Assembly: GCA_002383415.1 (NCBI GenBank)
Contig: DFYU01000062.1
Location: 1-12,383 of the forward strand
Origin: Geobacter sp. UBA4074
Lineage (GTDB): Bacteria > Desulfobacterota > Desulfuromonadia > Geobacterales > Pseudopelobacteraceae
Length of the DNA: 12,383 bases
Reading direction: 5' to 3'
The translations under genes were made by a program, and so were the position numbers. Below, piece after piece: positions 1-7,746 of the stretch; the first letter of the stretch is position 1, and each line of letters starts with the position of its first letter. Below the pieces are notes generated by a model, which saw only the letters and a program-made list of their open reading frames with translations, had not been told where the DNA came from and made no database searches.

Positions 1-747
1 CTGCCGCTGGTCAACTGCGAATCGTGCCACGGGCCGGGCAGTCTGGCCATTGCCAACCTGGAGGCGGCAAAAAAGCAACACGGCGACCAGGCCAGCTGCG
101 ACAAGGCCACCCTGCTCGATCTGAAAAGTCTGCCGGCCCAGGCCCAGTCGTTGATCTGTCTGCGCTGCCACAGCAGCGCCTCCACCCCCAGCCTGTCGCA
201 CTGGCCCACCAGTGTACACGCCATGCATGACGTCAGTTGCTTCTCCTGCCACCGCCTGCACGAAGGACCGCAGCAAAAGGTCAACCACGACCAGATGGCC
301 GAACTCTGCTACCAGTGCCATCCTGACGTCAAGACGCAGTTCAATCTCTTCTCCCACCACCCGGTGCGCGAAAAGAAAATGGACTGCCTCGACTGCCACG
401 ACCCCCACGGATCGCCCCACAACGCACTGCTGAAAGGCTCCACGGTGCGGGACACTTGCACCCGCTGCCACATGGACAAGAGTGGGCCGTTCATCTTCGA
501 GCACGGCGATGTGACCGAAAACTGCTCCAACTGCCACAGCCCCCACGGTTCGGTGACGCGGCGGCTTTTGACCGTCACCATGCCCTACCTCTGCCTGCAG
601 TGCCACGGCAGCGCCCACCAAGCGGGGCTGATGAGCGCCGACAGCCGTGAGCGGGCCATCTTTGCCCGTCGCTGCACCGACTGCCATAGCATGATCCATG
701 GCAGCGATACCCCCGACAGCCAGGGTCACGGCACCCTGCGGCGTTAG
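1..747 (+). CDS. DmsE/MtrA-family multihaem c-type cytochrome, 3' part (5' end outside window)
   Basis: Probable periplasmic or outer-membrane-embedded electron carrier that passes electrons across the outer membrane through a barrel partner. The frame is open from base 1, so the gene starts upstream; 248 codons are visible. Nine CXXCH haem-binding motifs can be read: CESCH (residues 6-10 of the visible part), CLRCH, CFSCH, CYQCH, CLDCH, CTRCH, CSNCH, CLQCH and CTDCH. The CESCHGPG start, the CHDPHG and CHSPHG motifs and the late CHSMIHGSDTP segment are typical of the decahaem MtrA/PioA/DmsE family, so about one haem motif and the signal peptide are probably missing from view. Base-1 continuity rules out the internal TTG at 151 as the true start. 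The barrel gene begins 18 bases downstream, the usual MtrA-MtrB order. Family assignment is confident; the electron donor and acceptor are unknown. Confidence 0.92.
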   Translation: MPLVNCESCHGPGSLAIANLEAAKKQHGDQASCDKATLLDLKSLPAQAQSLICLRCHSSASTPSLSHWPTSVHAMHDVSCFSCHRLHEGPQQKVNHDQMAELCYQCHPDVKTQFNLFSHHPVREKKMDCLDCHDPHGSPHNALLKGSTVRDTCTRCHMDKSGPFIFEHGDVTENCSNCHSPHGSVTRRLLTVTMPYLCLQCHGSAHQAGLMSADSRERAIFARRCTDCHSMIHGSDTPDSQGHGTLRR

Positions 748-765
748 GCGAAAGGAGCGTTCGGC

Positions 766-2685
766 ATGGCGGCATACACCACCTGCATAACCGGCGCAAC
801 CCTTTTGCTGGCACTCACGGCTGCTGCTGTCTCGGCTGAAAGCAGCCCGCCGGATACACTGCTCTGCGACAAACACTCAAGCGCCAGCATCTTCACCGGC
901 TACCGTTTCATCAGCCCCGATGGCGCCACAGCCCTGGCCAACCCCTACGGCGTCAACCGCTCCGGCGCAAGCGGCGGCTTTGTGGCCGCCATGATGGGCC
1001 ACGAGCTCAAGCTGCGGGCGGACGGCCAGTTCCTGCACCCCGACGACTACCAGAGTGAACTGTTTCTTGACTATGTCGGCATCTTCCGGCTCGAACTGGA
1101 AGGCCAAAGCCTGCATCACAACCTGGGGCATCACGAACTACAGCCCAGCTTCACCAGCAGTGTCGCGCCAGCGACCACCTACAACGCAATTCTGCCCGCC
1201 ACCCCTCACGAACTGGGCGTTACCTCACGCCAGGAGCGGGCCGAACTGCGGGCCCGTTTTGGCAATTTCCCCGGCCACCTCTCGCTGGGCTACTGGCGTT
1301 TCGCCCAGGCCGGCCATGACCAGCTGGTGGTGTCGGATTATGAATGGGCGCAGCCGATCAACACCTTTTACGACATTGCCCGCCGCATCGAACAGGAAAC
1401 CCACCAGGGACAGATCGGCCTGGATGCCAACCTGGGGCCGGTGGGCCTGGCCTACAGTTTCAGGATTCGTGACTTCAGCAGCAGCGCACCGTTGATCAAT
1501 CAGCCATTCACCGTTGCCGTGCCGACCGAGAGCCGGGTCACCGCCCACACCGTCAAACTGTTCAGTAATCTGAGCGGCGGCCTGACCGCTGCGGCGGCCT
1601 ACAGCATCACCCAGCGGGAAAACACCAGCCAGCGTAACGACCTGGCCTATGCCGGACGTCCGCGGGACACCATCCAGCAGTTCTCCGGTGATCTGGCCTA
1701 CACGCCGCTTAGACAGCTGACCATGGCGTTCAAGTACCGCCACCATGAGCTGGACCGCGAGACACCGGCCACTATCTACAGCGGCACTACGGCGGTCAGG
1801 CCCGGCACCAGCTCGGTCAGGGACAGCCTGTCCCTGACCTCGGTCTGGCGGCCGGACCGTCAGCTGACCCTGCGCGGCGAATACCGCGCTGATCTGATCT
1901 CCCGCGATAACGTCTGGTCACCGCTGACCGCCACCACCAGCCAGACCGTCAGCGATGAATCGAATCAGCTGCAGAGTGCCACCATTGCCGCGCTCTGGCG
2001 CCCCTGGCGCGCCACCCGCATCAACGCCAGCTACAGCTACAGCACCAACAACCGCCCCGGCACCCTCTACGACTATGATCGCCGACACAGCGGCAGCCTG
2101 TTGGCCGACTGGAGCATGGGCGGCAGGTGGGGCGCCAACCTGCACTACCGCGCAACCGCCGACCGTAACCGCCAGACCAGCAGCACCGCCTGGTATCCCA
2201 ATCAGACCACCAGCCTGGTCACCCCGCGCAACAGCCTGATCCAGTCGGCCGGCAGCAGCATCTGGTTCAGCCCGCTGCAACGGCTGGTGCTGACCGCCAA
2301 CTATGGCCTGCTGACCTTTGACGCCGAACAGGCGCTGCTGCTGACAGCTGTTGCCGGTTCATACCTGACCGGCCGCTACTCGTCACAGGGACATGTCTAC
2401 GGTCTGGATGGCATGTATGCGCTCAACAATCAGTGGGATATTTCGGCCAGTCTGCAGCAGGTCCGTTCCTCGGCCCGCTTCAGCATGCCGTCCACGGTCC
2501 CCGCCATCGGCGCCTACACGCGACTTGACACCACCGAGTCGTTGGCCACGGCACGGCTCGACTGGCGTTTTGCCAAACAGTTCGGCTGCATGCTGGATTA
2601 CCGCTTCAGCGCCTACCGTGCCGATGACCGCCAGTACAACGGCGATGTCCACAGCACCACCGTCGCGCTGACGGCCCGCTGGTGA
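766..2685 (+). CDS. MtrB/PioB-like outer-membrane beta-barrel protein of a porin-cytochrome conduit
   Basis: Predicted outer-membrane barrel of 639 residues, likely the sheath that holds the upstream multihaem cytochrome and lets electrons cross the outer membrane. Residues 1-24 form a signal peptide (hydrophobic stretch TLLLALTAAAV, cleavage probably after VSA). The rest is rich in alternating polar and aromatic strands, such as LGYWRFAQAG, LTMAFKYRHHEL and LDYRFSAYRAD. The protein ends in TTVALTARW, a C-terminal aromatic residue as usual for barrels inserted by BamA. The length is close to MtrB/PioB proteins (about 650-800). The ATG at 766 has AAAGGAG at 751-757. Shewanella MtrB has an N-terminal CXXC pair; here only a single cysteine (C34) lies near the mature N-terminus. 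Assignment rests on context and barrel character more than on sequence motifs, so a different multihaem-associated porin family is possible. Confidence 0.8.
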   Translation: MAAYTTCITGATLLLALTAAAVSAESSPPDTLLCDKHSSASIFTGYRFISPDGATALANPYGVNRSGASGGFVAAMMGHELKLRADGQFLHPDDYQSELFLDYVGIFRLELEGQSLHHNLGHHELQPSFTSSVAPATTYNAILPATPHELGVTSRQERAELRARFGNFPGHLSLGYWRFAQAGHDQLVVSDYEWAQPINTFYDIARRIEQETHQGQIGLDANLGPVGLAYSFRIRDFSSSAPLINQPFTVAVPTESRVTAHTVKLFSNLSGGLTAAAAYSITQRENTSQRNDLAYAGRPRDTIQQFSGDLAYTPLRQLTMAFKYRHHELDRETPATIYSGTTAVRPGTSSVRDSLSLTSVWRPDRQLTLRGEYRADLISRDNVWSPLTATTSQTVSDESNQLQSATIAALWRPWRATRINASYSYSTNNRPGTLYDYDRRHSGSLLADWSMGGRWGANLHYRATADRNRQTSSTAWYPNQTTSLVTPRNSLIQSAGSSIWFSPLQRLVLTANYGLLTFDAEQALLLTAVAGSYLTGRYSSQGHVYGLDGMYALNNQWDISASLQQVRSSARFSMPSTVPAIGAYTRLDTTESLATARLDWRFAKQFGCMLDYRFSAYRADDRQYNGDVHSTTVALTARW

Positions 2686-3626
2686 TCCTGCGCATGCCGG
2701 CGCCAATGCGCACCATAGCCCTGTTGCTCCTGCTGCTGGTGCTGCTGCCGTCCTCAACGCCGGCCAGCGGCAGGGTGATCGGCGCCTTGCTGTCCAGCGA
2801 CCTGCCGCGTTACCGCGAGGCCCACCGCCAGCTGATCAAGGTGCTTGCCGCCCACGGCATCAACGCCTCCAGTGAGGTCATCGTGCAGACCCCCAACCCG
2901 GACCCACAATCCTGGGGTAACGCGATGCGCAAGCTGACCGCCTACGGCGCCGACCTGGTTGTGGCCTACGGCGCCTCGGCGGTGGCAACGGCCCTTAAAG
3001 AAGGTGATGGTCTGCCAGTAGTGGCGGCCGACGCGGTGTTGACAGAAGGCGCATCATCCACCGATCTGTGCGGCATCACGGCCCGGGTGCCGATGGTGAC
3101 CCTGCTGCGGGTACTGCAGGAGATCCGCCCCCAACAGCGGGTAGGGGTCCTCTACAACAGCCGCGAAGTGGGTTCTGTGCGGCAACTGGAGGAGCTGCGC
3201 CGGACCGCACGCCAGATGGATATCAGCCTTGTGGAAGGCAACGCCGGCTCGCCGGCAGCGGTGGAGAACGCCACCACCACCCTGCTGGCCAAGGTGGACA
3301 GCCTGATCATCACCGACAGCAGTGTAGTCTGCAAACAATTTGACCGGATTGTAGCCCGTTGCCGTAGTGCCCGGGTGGCCGCCGCCACCACCCTACCCGA
3401 CGGAGCCGCACGGGGAGCGCTGGTTTCATTGGAGGTCAGTCCGGCTGAACAGGGTCAGGTTGGCGGACAGATGGCAGTGCGGCTGCTGCAAGGGGCCCGC
3501 CCCGAACAGCTGGGCATCAGCCAGCCTCGCAAGATCGAGCTGGTGCTGAATCTGAAGGTGGCCCATGAACTTGAATTAACGGTACCGTTTCAGGTATTGG
3601 GCATGGTCACGAGGGTACTCAAATGA
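2682..3626 (+). CDS. ABC_sub_bind-family periplasmic substrate-binding protein
   Basis: Periplasmic solute-binding protein of the ABC_sub_bind (TrpX-like) family, 314 residues from the GTG start. A hydrophobic signal (TIALLLLLLVLLP) is followed by the mature protein from about GRVIGALLSSD. Two Rossmann-like lobes are readable: GADLVVAYGASAVATAL and later QQRVGVLYNSREVGS and VDSLIITDSS. The C-terminal LVLNLKVAHELELTVP is the characteristic end of this family. The GTG at 2682 overlaps the barrel stop by four bases (GTGA), suggesting translational coupling; ATG at 2694 or 2706 would also fit, and 2706 gives the cleanest signal peptide. No clear ribosome-binding site supports any of the three. 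There is no permease or ATPase gene nearby. With a response regulator overlapping its 3' end, it may serve as a sensor subunit rather than part of a transporter; that is inference. The ligand cannot be deduced. Confidence 0.82.
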   Translation: MILRMPAPMRTIALLLLLLVLLPSSTPASGRVIGALLSSDLPRYREAHRQLIKVLAAHGINASSEVIVQTPNPDPQSWGNAMRKLTAYGADLVVAYGASAVATALKEGDGLPVVAADAVLTEGASSTDLCGITARVPMVTLLRVLQEIRPQQRVGVLYNSREVGSVRQLEELRRTARQMDISLVEGNAGSPAAVENATTTLLAKVDSLIITDSSVVCKQFDRIVARCRSARVAAATTLPDGAARGALVSLEVSPAEQGQVGGQMAVRLLQGARPEQLGISQPRKIELVLNLKVAHELELTVPFQVLGMVTRVLK

Positions 3627-4024
3627 ACACTGGAACTGGCAATCTGTTGCTGATCGACGATGATCCGGTCTTTACCCGGATCCTGGAAGGCTATATCGCT
3701 GAAAACTACCCCCGCCTGCAGGTCGCGGTCTGTAATAATCCGCTCAAGGCCCTGTCCTGCCTGACCCAGCAGGCCTATGACCTGATCCTGATCGACTTCG
3801 AGATGCCCAACATGGATGGCCGCAAGCTGCTGACCTTTGCCGTGCAGGCCGGCATCGACAAAAACCGGATCGTGATCCTCTCCAGCCGCGACCCCGATTA
3901 CCTGCGGGAGCACTGCCCGATGGGCAGCTGCCTGGCGGTACTCAACAAGCACGAAGCCCGCCAGAAGGCGGTGCTGGATATGCTGTTCACCTCCGTCAGC
4001 CAAAAAGCGACCCCAGGCGAGTGA
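3623..4024 (+). CDS. Single-domain response regulator (CheY-like receiver)
   Basis: Stand-alone phosphoryl-acceptor domain of 133 residues with no output domain. The acidic pocket is D12-D13-D14 (LLLIDDDP), the phosphoacceptor is D58 in LILIDFEMPNMDG, the switch Ser is S87 or S88 (VILSSRD) and the conserved lysine is K109 (LNKH). All residues needed for phosphorylation are present. ATG overlaps the stop of the binding-protein gene (ATGA, bases 3623-3626), so the two are probably translated together. The C-terminal half is less typical of CheY (CPMGSCLAVLNKHEARQK) and may mark a specialised partner. The cognate kinase is not in the window and may lie upstream of the cytochrome gene. It probably signals by protein-protein contact; the target is unknown. 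Confidence 0.9.
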   Translation: MNTGTGNLLLIDDDPVFTRILEGYIAENYPRLQVAVCNNPLKALSCLTQQAYDLILIDFEMPNMDGRKLLTFAVQAGIDKNRIVILSSRDPDYLREHCPMGSCLAVLNKHEARQKAVLDMLFTSVSQKATPGE

Positions 4025-4033
4025 CCCGGCACC

Positions 4034-5254
4034 ATGCGTGATCTGTTGACCACCGGTCTGGTGCTGGCCTTCATCGTCTGGCTGCTGCGGCGCAAGGTCT
4101 CGATGACCGCCGTAATGCCGATCGGCGCCGGCCTGTTGGCGCTACTCTACCTGCTGCCGCTGCCCCGACTGGGCCAGGCAGTCTGGCAGGCGCTGGCCGC
4201 GCCCAAGTCGCTGGAGATGACCGCCACCCTGGCCCTGACCATGGTGATGGAACATATCCTGCGCACCACCGGCATGCTGAAACGGATGGTTTCCTCACTG
4301 TCGGCTGCGCTCACCGACCAACGGGTGGTCATGGCCGCCCTGCCGGCCATGATCGGCATGCTGCCTTCGCCGGGCGGTGCCGTCTTTTCGGCACCAATGG
4401 TGGGTGAAGCGGCCAAAGGGACCACCATCAGTGCCGAACAGAAGGCACTGATCAACTACTGGTACCGCCATATCTGGGAATATATCTCGCCGCTCTACCC
4501 CGGCATCATCCTGGCGGCCGGCCTGACCGGCCTCAGCACCCAGCAGCTGTTCGTGGCCCACCTGCCGTTCGCCCTCACCGTCACCCTGGGCGGGGCCTGG
4601 TTTTGCTTCCGGGGCATACCGACAGAACGGCGGACACCGCCCAACGAACCAGCAGGCGGCCGCCTGCGCCAATTCGGCACCTTCCTGCTGATGGCCGCCC
4701 CGATCCTGATCGCGCTGGGGCTGGTGGTGGCCTTCAAGGTCAGCCCGGTGGTGGCCTTAGGCGGCGGCATCGTCATCCTCTTTCTGGCCCACCGTTACCG
4801 GCCCGGCCAGATACTCACGACGCTGGCAGCCAGCCTCTCAGCCAAGGCGCTGCTGCTGGTGGCGGGGATCATGATCTTTCAGGAGGTGCTGCAGGCCACC
4901 GGCGCCCTGGCCGGCATCTCGTCCTTCTTTGTTGCCTCGCAGCTGCCGATACCGCTGCTGGTGGCGCTGATCCCGTTCATCGCCGGCCTGATGACCGGCC
5001 TGACCGTGGGCTACGTGGGGATCACCTTCCCGCTACTCTTGCCGTTGATGGGCACACCGACCCCCTCACTCTGGCTGGAGGCGCTGGCCTTTGCCAGCGG
5101 CTTTGCCGGGGTGATGCTCTCGCCGGTACACCTCTGCTTTGTGCTGACCCGCGAATTCTTCGGCGCCGACACCGTCCAGGTCTACCACCGGCTGGTGGCG
5201 CCGTCGCTCCTGGTGCTGGCCGCAGCGCTGGTCCCCTGGCTGATTTATCGCTGA
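4034..5254 (+). CDS. DUF401-family integral membrane protein, permease-like
   Basis: Polytopic inner-membrane protein of 406 residues with about ten hydrophobic segments, matching the DUF401 family (related to ion/organic-anion transporters; function not established). Visible family-like features are IGMLPSPGGAVFSAPMVGEA at residues 107-126, with the PSPGGA re-entrant-type motif, followed by INYWYRHIWEYISPLYPGI. A second half-repeat carries FIAGLMTGLTVGYVGITFPLLLPL and ends in an LSPVHLCFVL segment. The two-halves layout fits an inverted-repeat transporter. It begins nine bases after the response-regulator stop; only a weak AGGCGAG lies 13 bases before the ATG, so it may rely on coupling. It closes the operon, and no hairpin terminator is visible before the repeats that follow. 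Substrate unknown; a carboxylate or other anion is a guess from the superfamily. Confidence 0.82.
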   Translation: MRDLLTTGLVLAFIVWLLRRKVSMTAVMPIGAGLLALLYLLPLPRLGQAVWQALAAPKSLEMTATLALTMVMEHILRTTGMLKRMVSSLSAALTDQRVVMAALPAMIGMLPSPGGAVFSAPMVGEAAKGTTISAEQKALINYWYRHIWEYISPLYPGIILAAGLTGLSTQQLFVAHLPFALTVTLGGAWFCFRGIPTERRTPPNEPAGGRLRQFGTFLLMAAPILIALGLVVAFKVSPVVALGGGIVILFLAHRYRPGQILTTLAASLSAKALLLVAGIMIFQEVLQATGALAGISSFFVASQLPIPLLVALIPFIAGLMTGLTVGYVGITFPLLLPLMGTPTPSLWLEALAFASGFAGVMLSPVHLCFVLTREFFGADTVQVYHRLVAPSLLVLAAALVPWLIYR

Positions 5255-5281
5255 CAACAACTAAGCAACAAAAGCCTTTAT

Positions 5282-5421
5282 CTCACGCGGAGACACAAAG
5301 GACGCCAAGGAAGACAAAACCGTAGTCAATGGGGTTAGATGTACCCCACAAAAGAATAACAAAGATTATTGTCTTTCTTCGCGTACTCCGCGTCTTGAGT
5401 GAGCGTAGCGAACGGGCGAGA
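5282..5421 (+). repeat. Hairpin repeat copy 1 (full)
   Basis: Full copy of the interspersed repeat. The left arm (CTCACGCGGAGACACAAAGG...) is followed by a loop region from CCGTAGTCA to AAAGATTATT containing GGGGT/ACCCC, and a right arm TCTTTCTTCGCGTACTCCGC. It ends in the tail GAGCGTAGCGAACGGGCGAGA. The reverse complement of the right arm matches the left arm imperfectly, so a long stem-loop can form. It differs from copy 6 (10138-10276) at only three positions over about 124 bases. Confidence 0.85.
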
Positions 5422-5438
5422 CACAACAAATCTTTTGC

Positions 5439-5581
5439 CTCACGCAAAGACGCAAAGGACGCCAAGAAAGGCAAAATCGTAGACGAAGAGGTAAAAGATG
5501 TACCACACAAGAAAAGGTACAAGGTTATCGTCTTTCTCCGCGCACTCCGCGCCTTGAGTGAGCTCAAGCGAACGGGCGAGA
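5439..5581 (+). repeat. Hairpin repeat copy 2 (full)
   Basis: Second tandem copy with left arm CTCACGCAAAGACGCAAAGG, right arm TCTTTCTCCGCGCACTCCGC and tail CTCAAGCGAACGGGCGAGA. The loop has diverged from copy 1 (GGTA/TACC in place of GGGGT/ACCCC). Before the tail, CTTGAG-TGAG-CTCAAG forms a perfect 6-bp hairpin absent from copies 1 and 6. The tail ends 39 bases before the Smr start codon. Confidence 0.85.
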
Positions 5582-5620
5582 GATCCGCGATGCTACTGCT
5601 GGATGCCTAAGGACCTGCTG

Positions 5621-6349
5621 ATGACCAAGAAAAAAGCCAAACCGCAGAAACCGGCTGAGCCGGTCTTCTCCGTCACCCCCTTTAGCGCCTTAAAGGGGCT
5701 GGCCGTTGCCGAACCGACCAAGCCGGAACCGGCGGCCAAACCGCCCAAGGCGCCAGCCATCCGTCAGGAGTCCACGGCCGACGACCTGTTCCGCCAGGCC
5801 ATGGCCGGGGTACGGCCGCTGGACGGTCAGCCCCAGCCCAAGCAGAAAAAATCAGCCGCCACCCCGAGCAGGCCACGCAGTGATGTCTCCAAGAGCACTC
5901 CGGCCTTACCCCGTGACGAAGTCATCGGACGCAGGGCCTTTCTGCAGGAGCTGGACAAGCTCAAACTGGACGTCCGCTTCGAGGACCGTCTGCCGGAGGA
6001 TGATGAACTGCGCCCCCTGGCCGGCAACCGGCTGCGGCAGGTCAAACGGGGCATCATCCGGTTGGACCGTCAGCTGGACCTGCACGGCCTGACCCGCGAA
6101 GAGGCTCTCGAAGCGCTGCCGGCCTTTCTCGCCTCCGCGCGCCAGGCGGCTGAAAAGGCGGTGTTGGTGATCACTGGTCAGGGACTGCACTCGGTTGATG
6201 GGCCGGTGCTGCAGCAGGCAGTGGCCGGCTGGCTAAGGGATCAGGGACGCGGACTGGTGCTGGAGTACGCCCCGGCCCCACGGGAGCTGGGCGGTGGCGG
6301 CGCCCTGGTGGTCTTCCTGCGCCCCCTTGACAAAGCAGTGAACGAATAA
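5621..6349 (+). CDS. Smr-domain protein
   Basis: Protein of 242 residues with a C-terminal Smr (small MutS-related) domain, a fold that binds or nicks nucleic acid; some members act as ribosome-collision RNA endonucleases. The domain spans about residues 147-237, with LDLHG at 152-156, TGQGLHS at 185-191 and a GGGGALVVFL strand near the end. The N-terminal half is basic and Pro/Ala-rich with TADDLFRQAMAGVRPL, a segment seen in stand-alone bacterial Smr proteins. ATG at 5621 is chosen because AAGGA (5609-5613) sits seven bases upstream; ATG 5603 or the earlier GTG-type start at 5558 would extend into the repeat tail. Downstream is an FmdB-type gene 40 bases away. The precise substrate is unknown. 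Confidence 0.87.
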   Translation: MTKKKAKPQKPAEPVFSVTPFSALKGLAVAEPTKPEPAAKPPKAPAIRQESTADDLFRQAMAGVRPLDGQPQPKQKKSAATPSRPRSDVSKSTPALPRDEVIGRRAFLQELDKLKLDVRFEDRLPEDDELRPLAGNRLRQVKRGIIRLDRQLDLHGLTREEALEALPAFLASARQAAEKAVLVITGQGLHSVDGPVLQQAVAGWLRDQGRGLVLEYAPAPRELGGGGALVVFLRPLDKAVNE

Positions 6350-6389
6350 CTATATTCGAAAAAGCATATACACAAGGAGGCGATTTCCC

Positions 6390-6611
6390 ATGCCGATGTA
6401 CGAATACCAATGCACCAGTTGTAATCACCGTTTTGAACTGCGCCAGAAATTTTCCGACGCCCCGGCCAGCGAGTGTCCCCAGTGCGGCGGCCCGGTGGAA
6501 AAGATGATCTCCCAGACCGCCTTCAGCCTGAAAGGTGACGGCTGGTACGACAGCGGCTACTGCGCCAAGAGTGGCGGCGCCAAACCGGCAGCCTGCTCGG
6601 CCGGCGGCTGA
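6390..6611 (+). CDS. FmdB-family zinc-ribbon protein
   Basis: Small protein of 73 residues of the FmdB/putative regulatory zinc-ribbon family. It opens with MPMYEYQC, the family signature, and has two cysteine pairs, C8-X2-C11 and C29-X2-C32, that would bind one zinc ion. After the ribbon come EKMISQTAFSLKGDGWYDSGY, also typical, and a short Gly/Ala/Cys tail. The ribosome-binding site AAGGAGG at 6374-6380 is strong. FmdB was proposed as a regulator of formamidase genes, but for most members no role is shown, and many are found beside unrelated housekeeping genes as here. A terminator-like hairpin follows 43 bases after the stop. Confidence 0.92.
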   Translation: MPMYEYQCTSCNHRFELRQKFSDAPASECPQCGGPVEKMISQTAFSLKGDGWYDSGYCAKSGGAKPAACSAGG

Positions 6612-6623
6612 GGCATCTAAGCT

Positions 6624-6642
6624 TTCCGGCCGTGCGCCGGAA
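6624..6642 (+). other. Short hairpin after the FmdB-type gene
   Basis: TTCCGGC and GCCGGAA pair over 7 bp around a five-base loop. There is no T-run directly after it, so on its own it is not a convincing terminator. It sits just before the stronger hairpin at 6655-6684 and may stabilise the transcript end. Confidence 0.45.
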
Positions 6643-6654
6643 CCCTGCTTCCCC

Positions 6655-6694
6655 CATCCCCTGGCAGCCCCCTGCCAGGGGATGTTTGCGTTTT
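6655..6694 (+). terminator. Intrinsic terminator between the FmdB-type gene and folD
   Basis: Perfect 13-bp stem: CATCCCCTGGCAG (6655-6667), loop CCCC, CTGCCAGGGGATG (6672-6684), followed by TTTGCGTTTT. Its position ends the Smr/FmdB transcript and isolates folD, which has its own promoter just downstream. Confidence 0.82.
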
Positions 6695-6721
6695 GAATAC
6701 ACCACCGTCCAGCCCAAGACC

Positions 6722-6750
6722 TTTACAAGCAGCCGATTGACACGTATCAT
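6722..6750 (+). promoter_or_regulatory. Probable sigma-70 type promoter of folD
   Basis: TTTACA (6722-6727) and TATCAT (6745-6750) lie 17 bases apart, close to the consensus -35 and -10. A TTGACA also occurs at 6737-6742 but has only weak T-rich sequence at the right distance. The site is 37 bases before the folD ATG and directly after the terminator. Confidence 0.5.
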
Positions 6751-6787
6751 AGGGCCACTTTTTAGGTGTCTTTGGGAGGAAATCAAC

Positions 6788-7648
6788 ATGGCAGCTCAGG
6801 TGATAGACGGCAAGGCGATCGCCGCCAAGGTACGCGGCCGGATTGCAGGACAGGTTGAACAGCTCAAGGCCCAAGGGGTCACCCCCGGCCTGGCGGTGGT
6901 GCTGGTGGGTGATGACCCGGCCAGCCGGGTCTACGTCGGCATGAAGAAAAAGCTCTGCATCGAGCTGGGCATGCACTCCTCCGACCATGAACTGCCGGCC
7001 GACACCAGCGAGACCCAACTGCTGGCCCTGATCGAGCAACTCAATAACGATGACAAGATCCACGGCATCCTGGTGCAGCTGCCGCTGCCGGCCCAGATCG
7101 ATACCGACAAGGTGCTGGAGGCGATCTCACCGCTGAAGGACGCCGACGGCTTCCACCCCTACAACGTCGGCCGTCTGGCCATCGGCAAGCCCACCTTCCA
7201 ACCCTGCACCCCCTACGGCGTGATGATCATGCTGGAGGAGATCGGCTATGACCTGACCGGCAAGGAAGTAGTGGTGGTGGGCCGCTCCAACATCGTCGGC
7301 AAGCCGGTGGCCTTGATGTGCCTGGCCAAGCATGCCACCGTCACCGTCTGCCACTCCCGCACCAAAGACCTGGCCGATGTGGTCCGCCGGGCCGACGTGG
7401 TGATCGCCGCCGTGGGCAAGGCCGAGATGGTCAAGGGTGACTGGATCAAGCCCGGCGCGGTGGTGATCGATGTCGGCATCAACCGGGTGGGTGAGAAAAA
7501 GCTGGTGGGCGATGTGGAATACGCCGCTGCGGCCGAACGTGCCGCGGCCATCACCCCGGTGCCGGGCGGCGTCGGTCCGATGACCATTGCCATGCTGCTG
7601 CAGAACACCCTGGAGTCGGCCCAGCGCGCGCTGAAAAGCAAAGGCTAG
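6788..7648 (+). CDS. folD: Bifunctional methylenetetrahydrofolate dehydrogenase / methenyltetrahydrofolate cyclohydrolase
   Basis: Cytosolic enzyme of one-carbon metabolism that oxidises 5,10-methylene-THF to methenyl-THF with NADP and hydrolyses it to 10-formyl-THF, or runs in reverse. The 286 residues match the usual length. Visible signatures are the catalytic Y49-X3-K53 (YVGMK), GILVQLPLP, KDADGFHPYNVG, PCTPYGVM, the nucleotide-binding VVVGRSNIVGKPVA and the closing PVPGGVGPMTIAMLLQNT. ATG 6788 is preceded by GGGAGGAAA (6775-6783). The open frame extends upstream to 6632, but that part crosses the terminator and promoter and is not coding. Sequence and length look fully functional. Confidence 0.98.
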   Translation: MAAQVIDGKAIAAKVRGRIAGQVEQLKAQGVTPGLAVVLVGDDPASRVYVGMKKKLCIELGMHSSDHELPADTSETQLLALIEQLNNDDKIHGILVQLPLPAQIDTDKVLEAISPLKDADGFHPYNVGRLAIGKPTFQPCTPYGVMIMLEEIGYDLTGKEVVVVGRSNIVGKPVALMCLAKHATVTVCHSRTKDLADVVRRADVVIAAVGKAEMVKGDWIKPGAVVIDVGINRVGEKKLVGDVEYAAAAERAAAITPVPGGVGPMTIAMLLQNTLESAQRALKSKG

Positions 7649-7658
7649 TCCGGCCACA

Positions 7659-7678
7659 CACAACGCCGCAGCGTTGCA
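7659..7678 (+). repeat. Imperfect direct repeat left of the first MNT-HEPN pair
   Basis: This 20-base segment matches 8374-8393 at 17 of 20 positions (shared core CAACGCCGC). Inside it CAACGC-CGCA-GCGTTG forms a 6-bp hairpin (7661-7676). It could be a flank of an inserted cassette or a weak folD terminator without a T-run. Confidence 0.35.
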
Positions 7679-7746
7679 CCGAACACAAGGCAAAAAGAAG
7701 ACAAGACGTATGAGCACGTGCCTCGACGTTTGGTTGGAGGTATCCA

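Larger units (their letters stand above)
5255..5620 (+). other. Gene-free stretch filled by two tandem hairpin repeats
   Basis: This 366-base gap between the DUF401 gene and the Smr gene contains two full repeat copies (5282-5421 and 5439-5581), a 17-base spacer, and short flanks. Open frames across it on both strands are repeat artefacts: they translate to low-complexity strings such as FASLREAKDLLCLARSLRSL that recur wherever the repeat occurs. I see no convincing gene, RNA gene or terminator here beyond the repeat hairpins themselves. Confidence 0.8.

Noticed and set aside
4603..5325. 240-residue frame overlapping the DUF401 gene
   Set aside because: It is a shifted-frame shadow of a GC-rich membrane-protein gene, low in hydrophobic order and running into the repeat.
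5320..5360. Covariation in the inner loop hairpin (GGGGT/ACCCC versus GGTA/TACC) as proof of a structured RNA
   Set aside because: Changes between copies do not compensate base for base; only the outer arms and the tail hairpin show pairing kept across some copies.
5283..5610. Open frames of about 93 residues on both strands across the repeats, and similar ones near 9505-9747 and 9975-10281
   Set aside because: They translate repeat arms (recurring strings such as FASLREAKDLLCLARSLRSL) and appear wherever the repeat does; no ribosome-binding site or family resemblance.
6632..6787. Extended N-terminus for folD
   Set aside because: The extension crosses a perfect terminator hairpin and a promoter, and does not resemble FolD; ATG 6788 has a strong ribosome-binding site.
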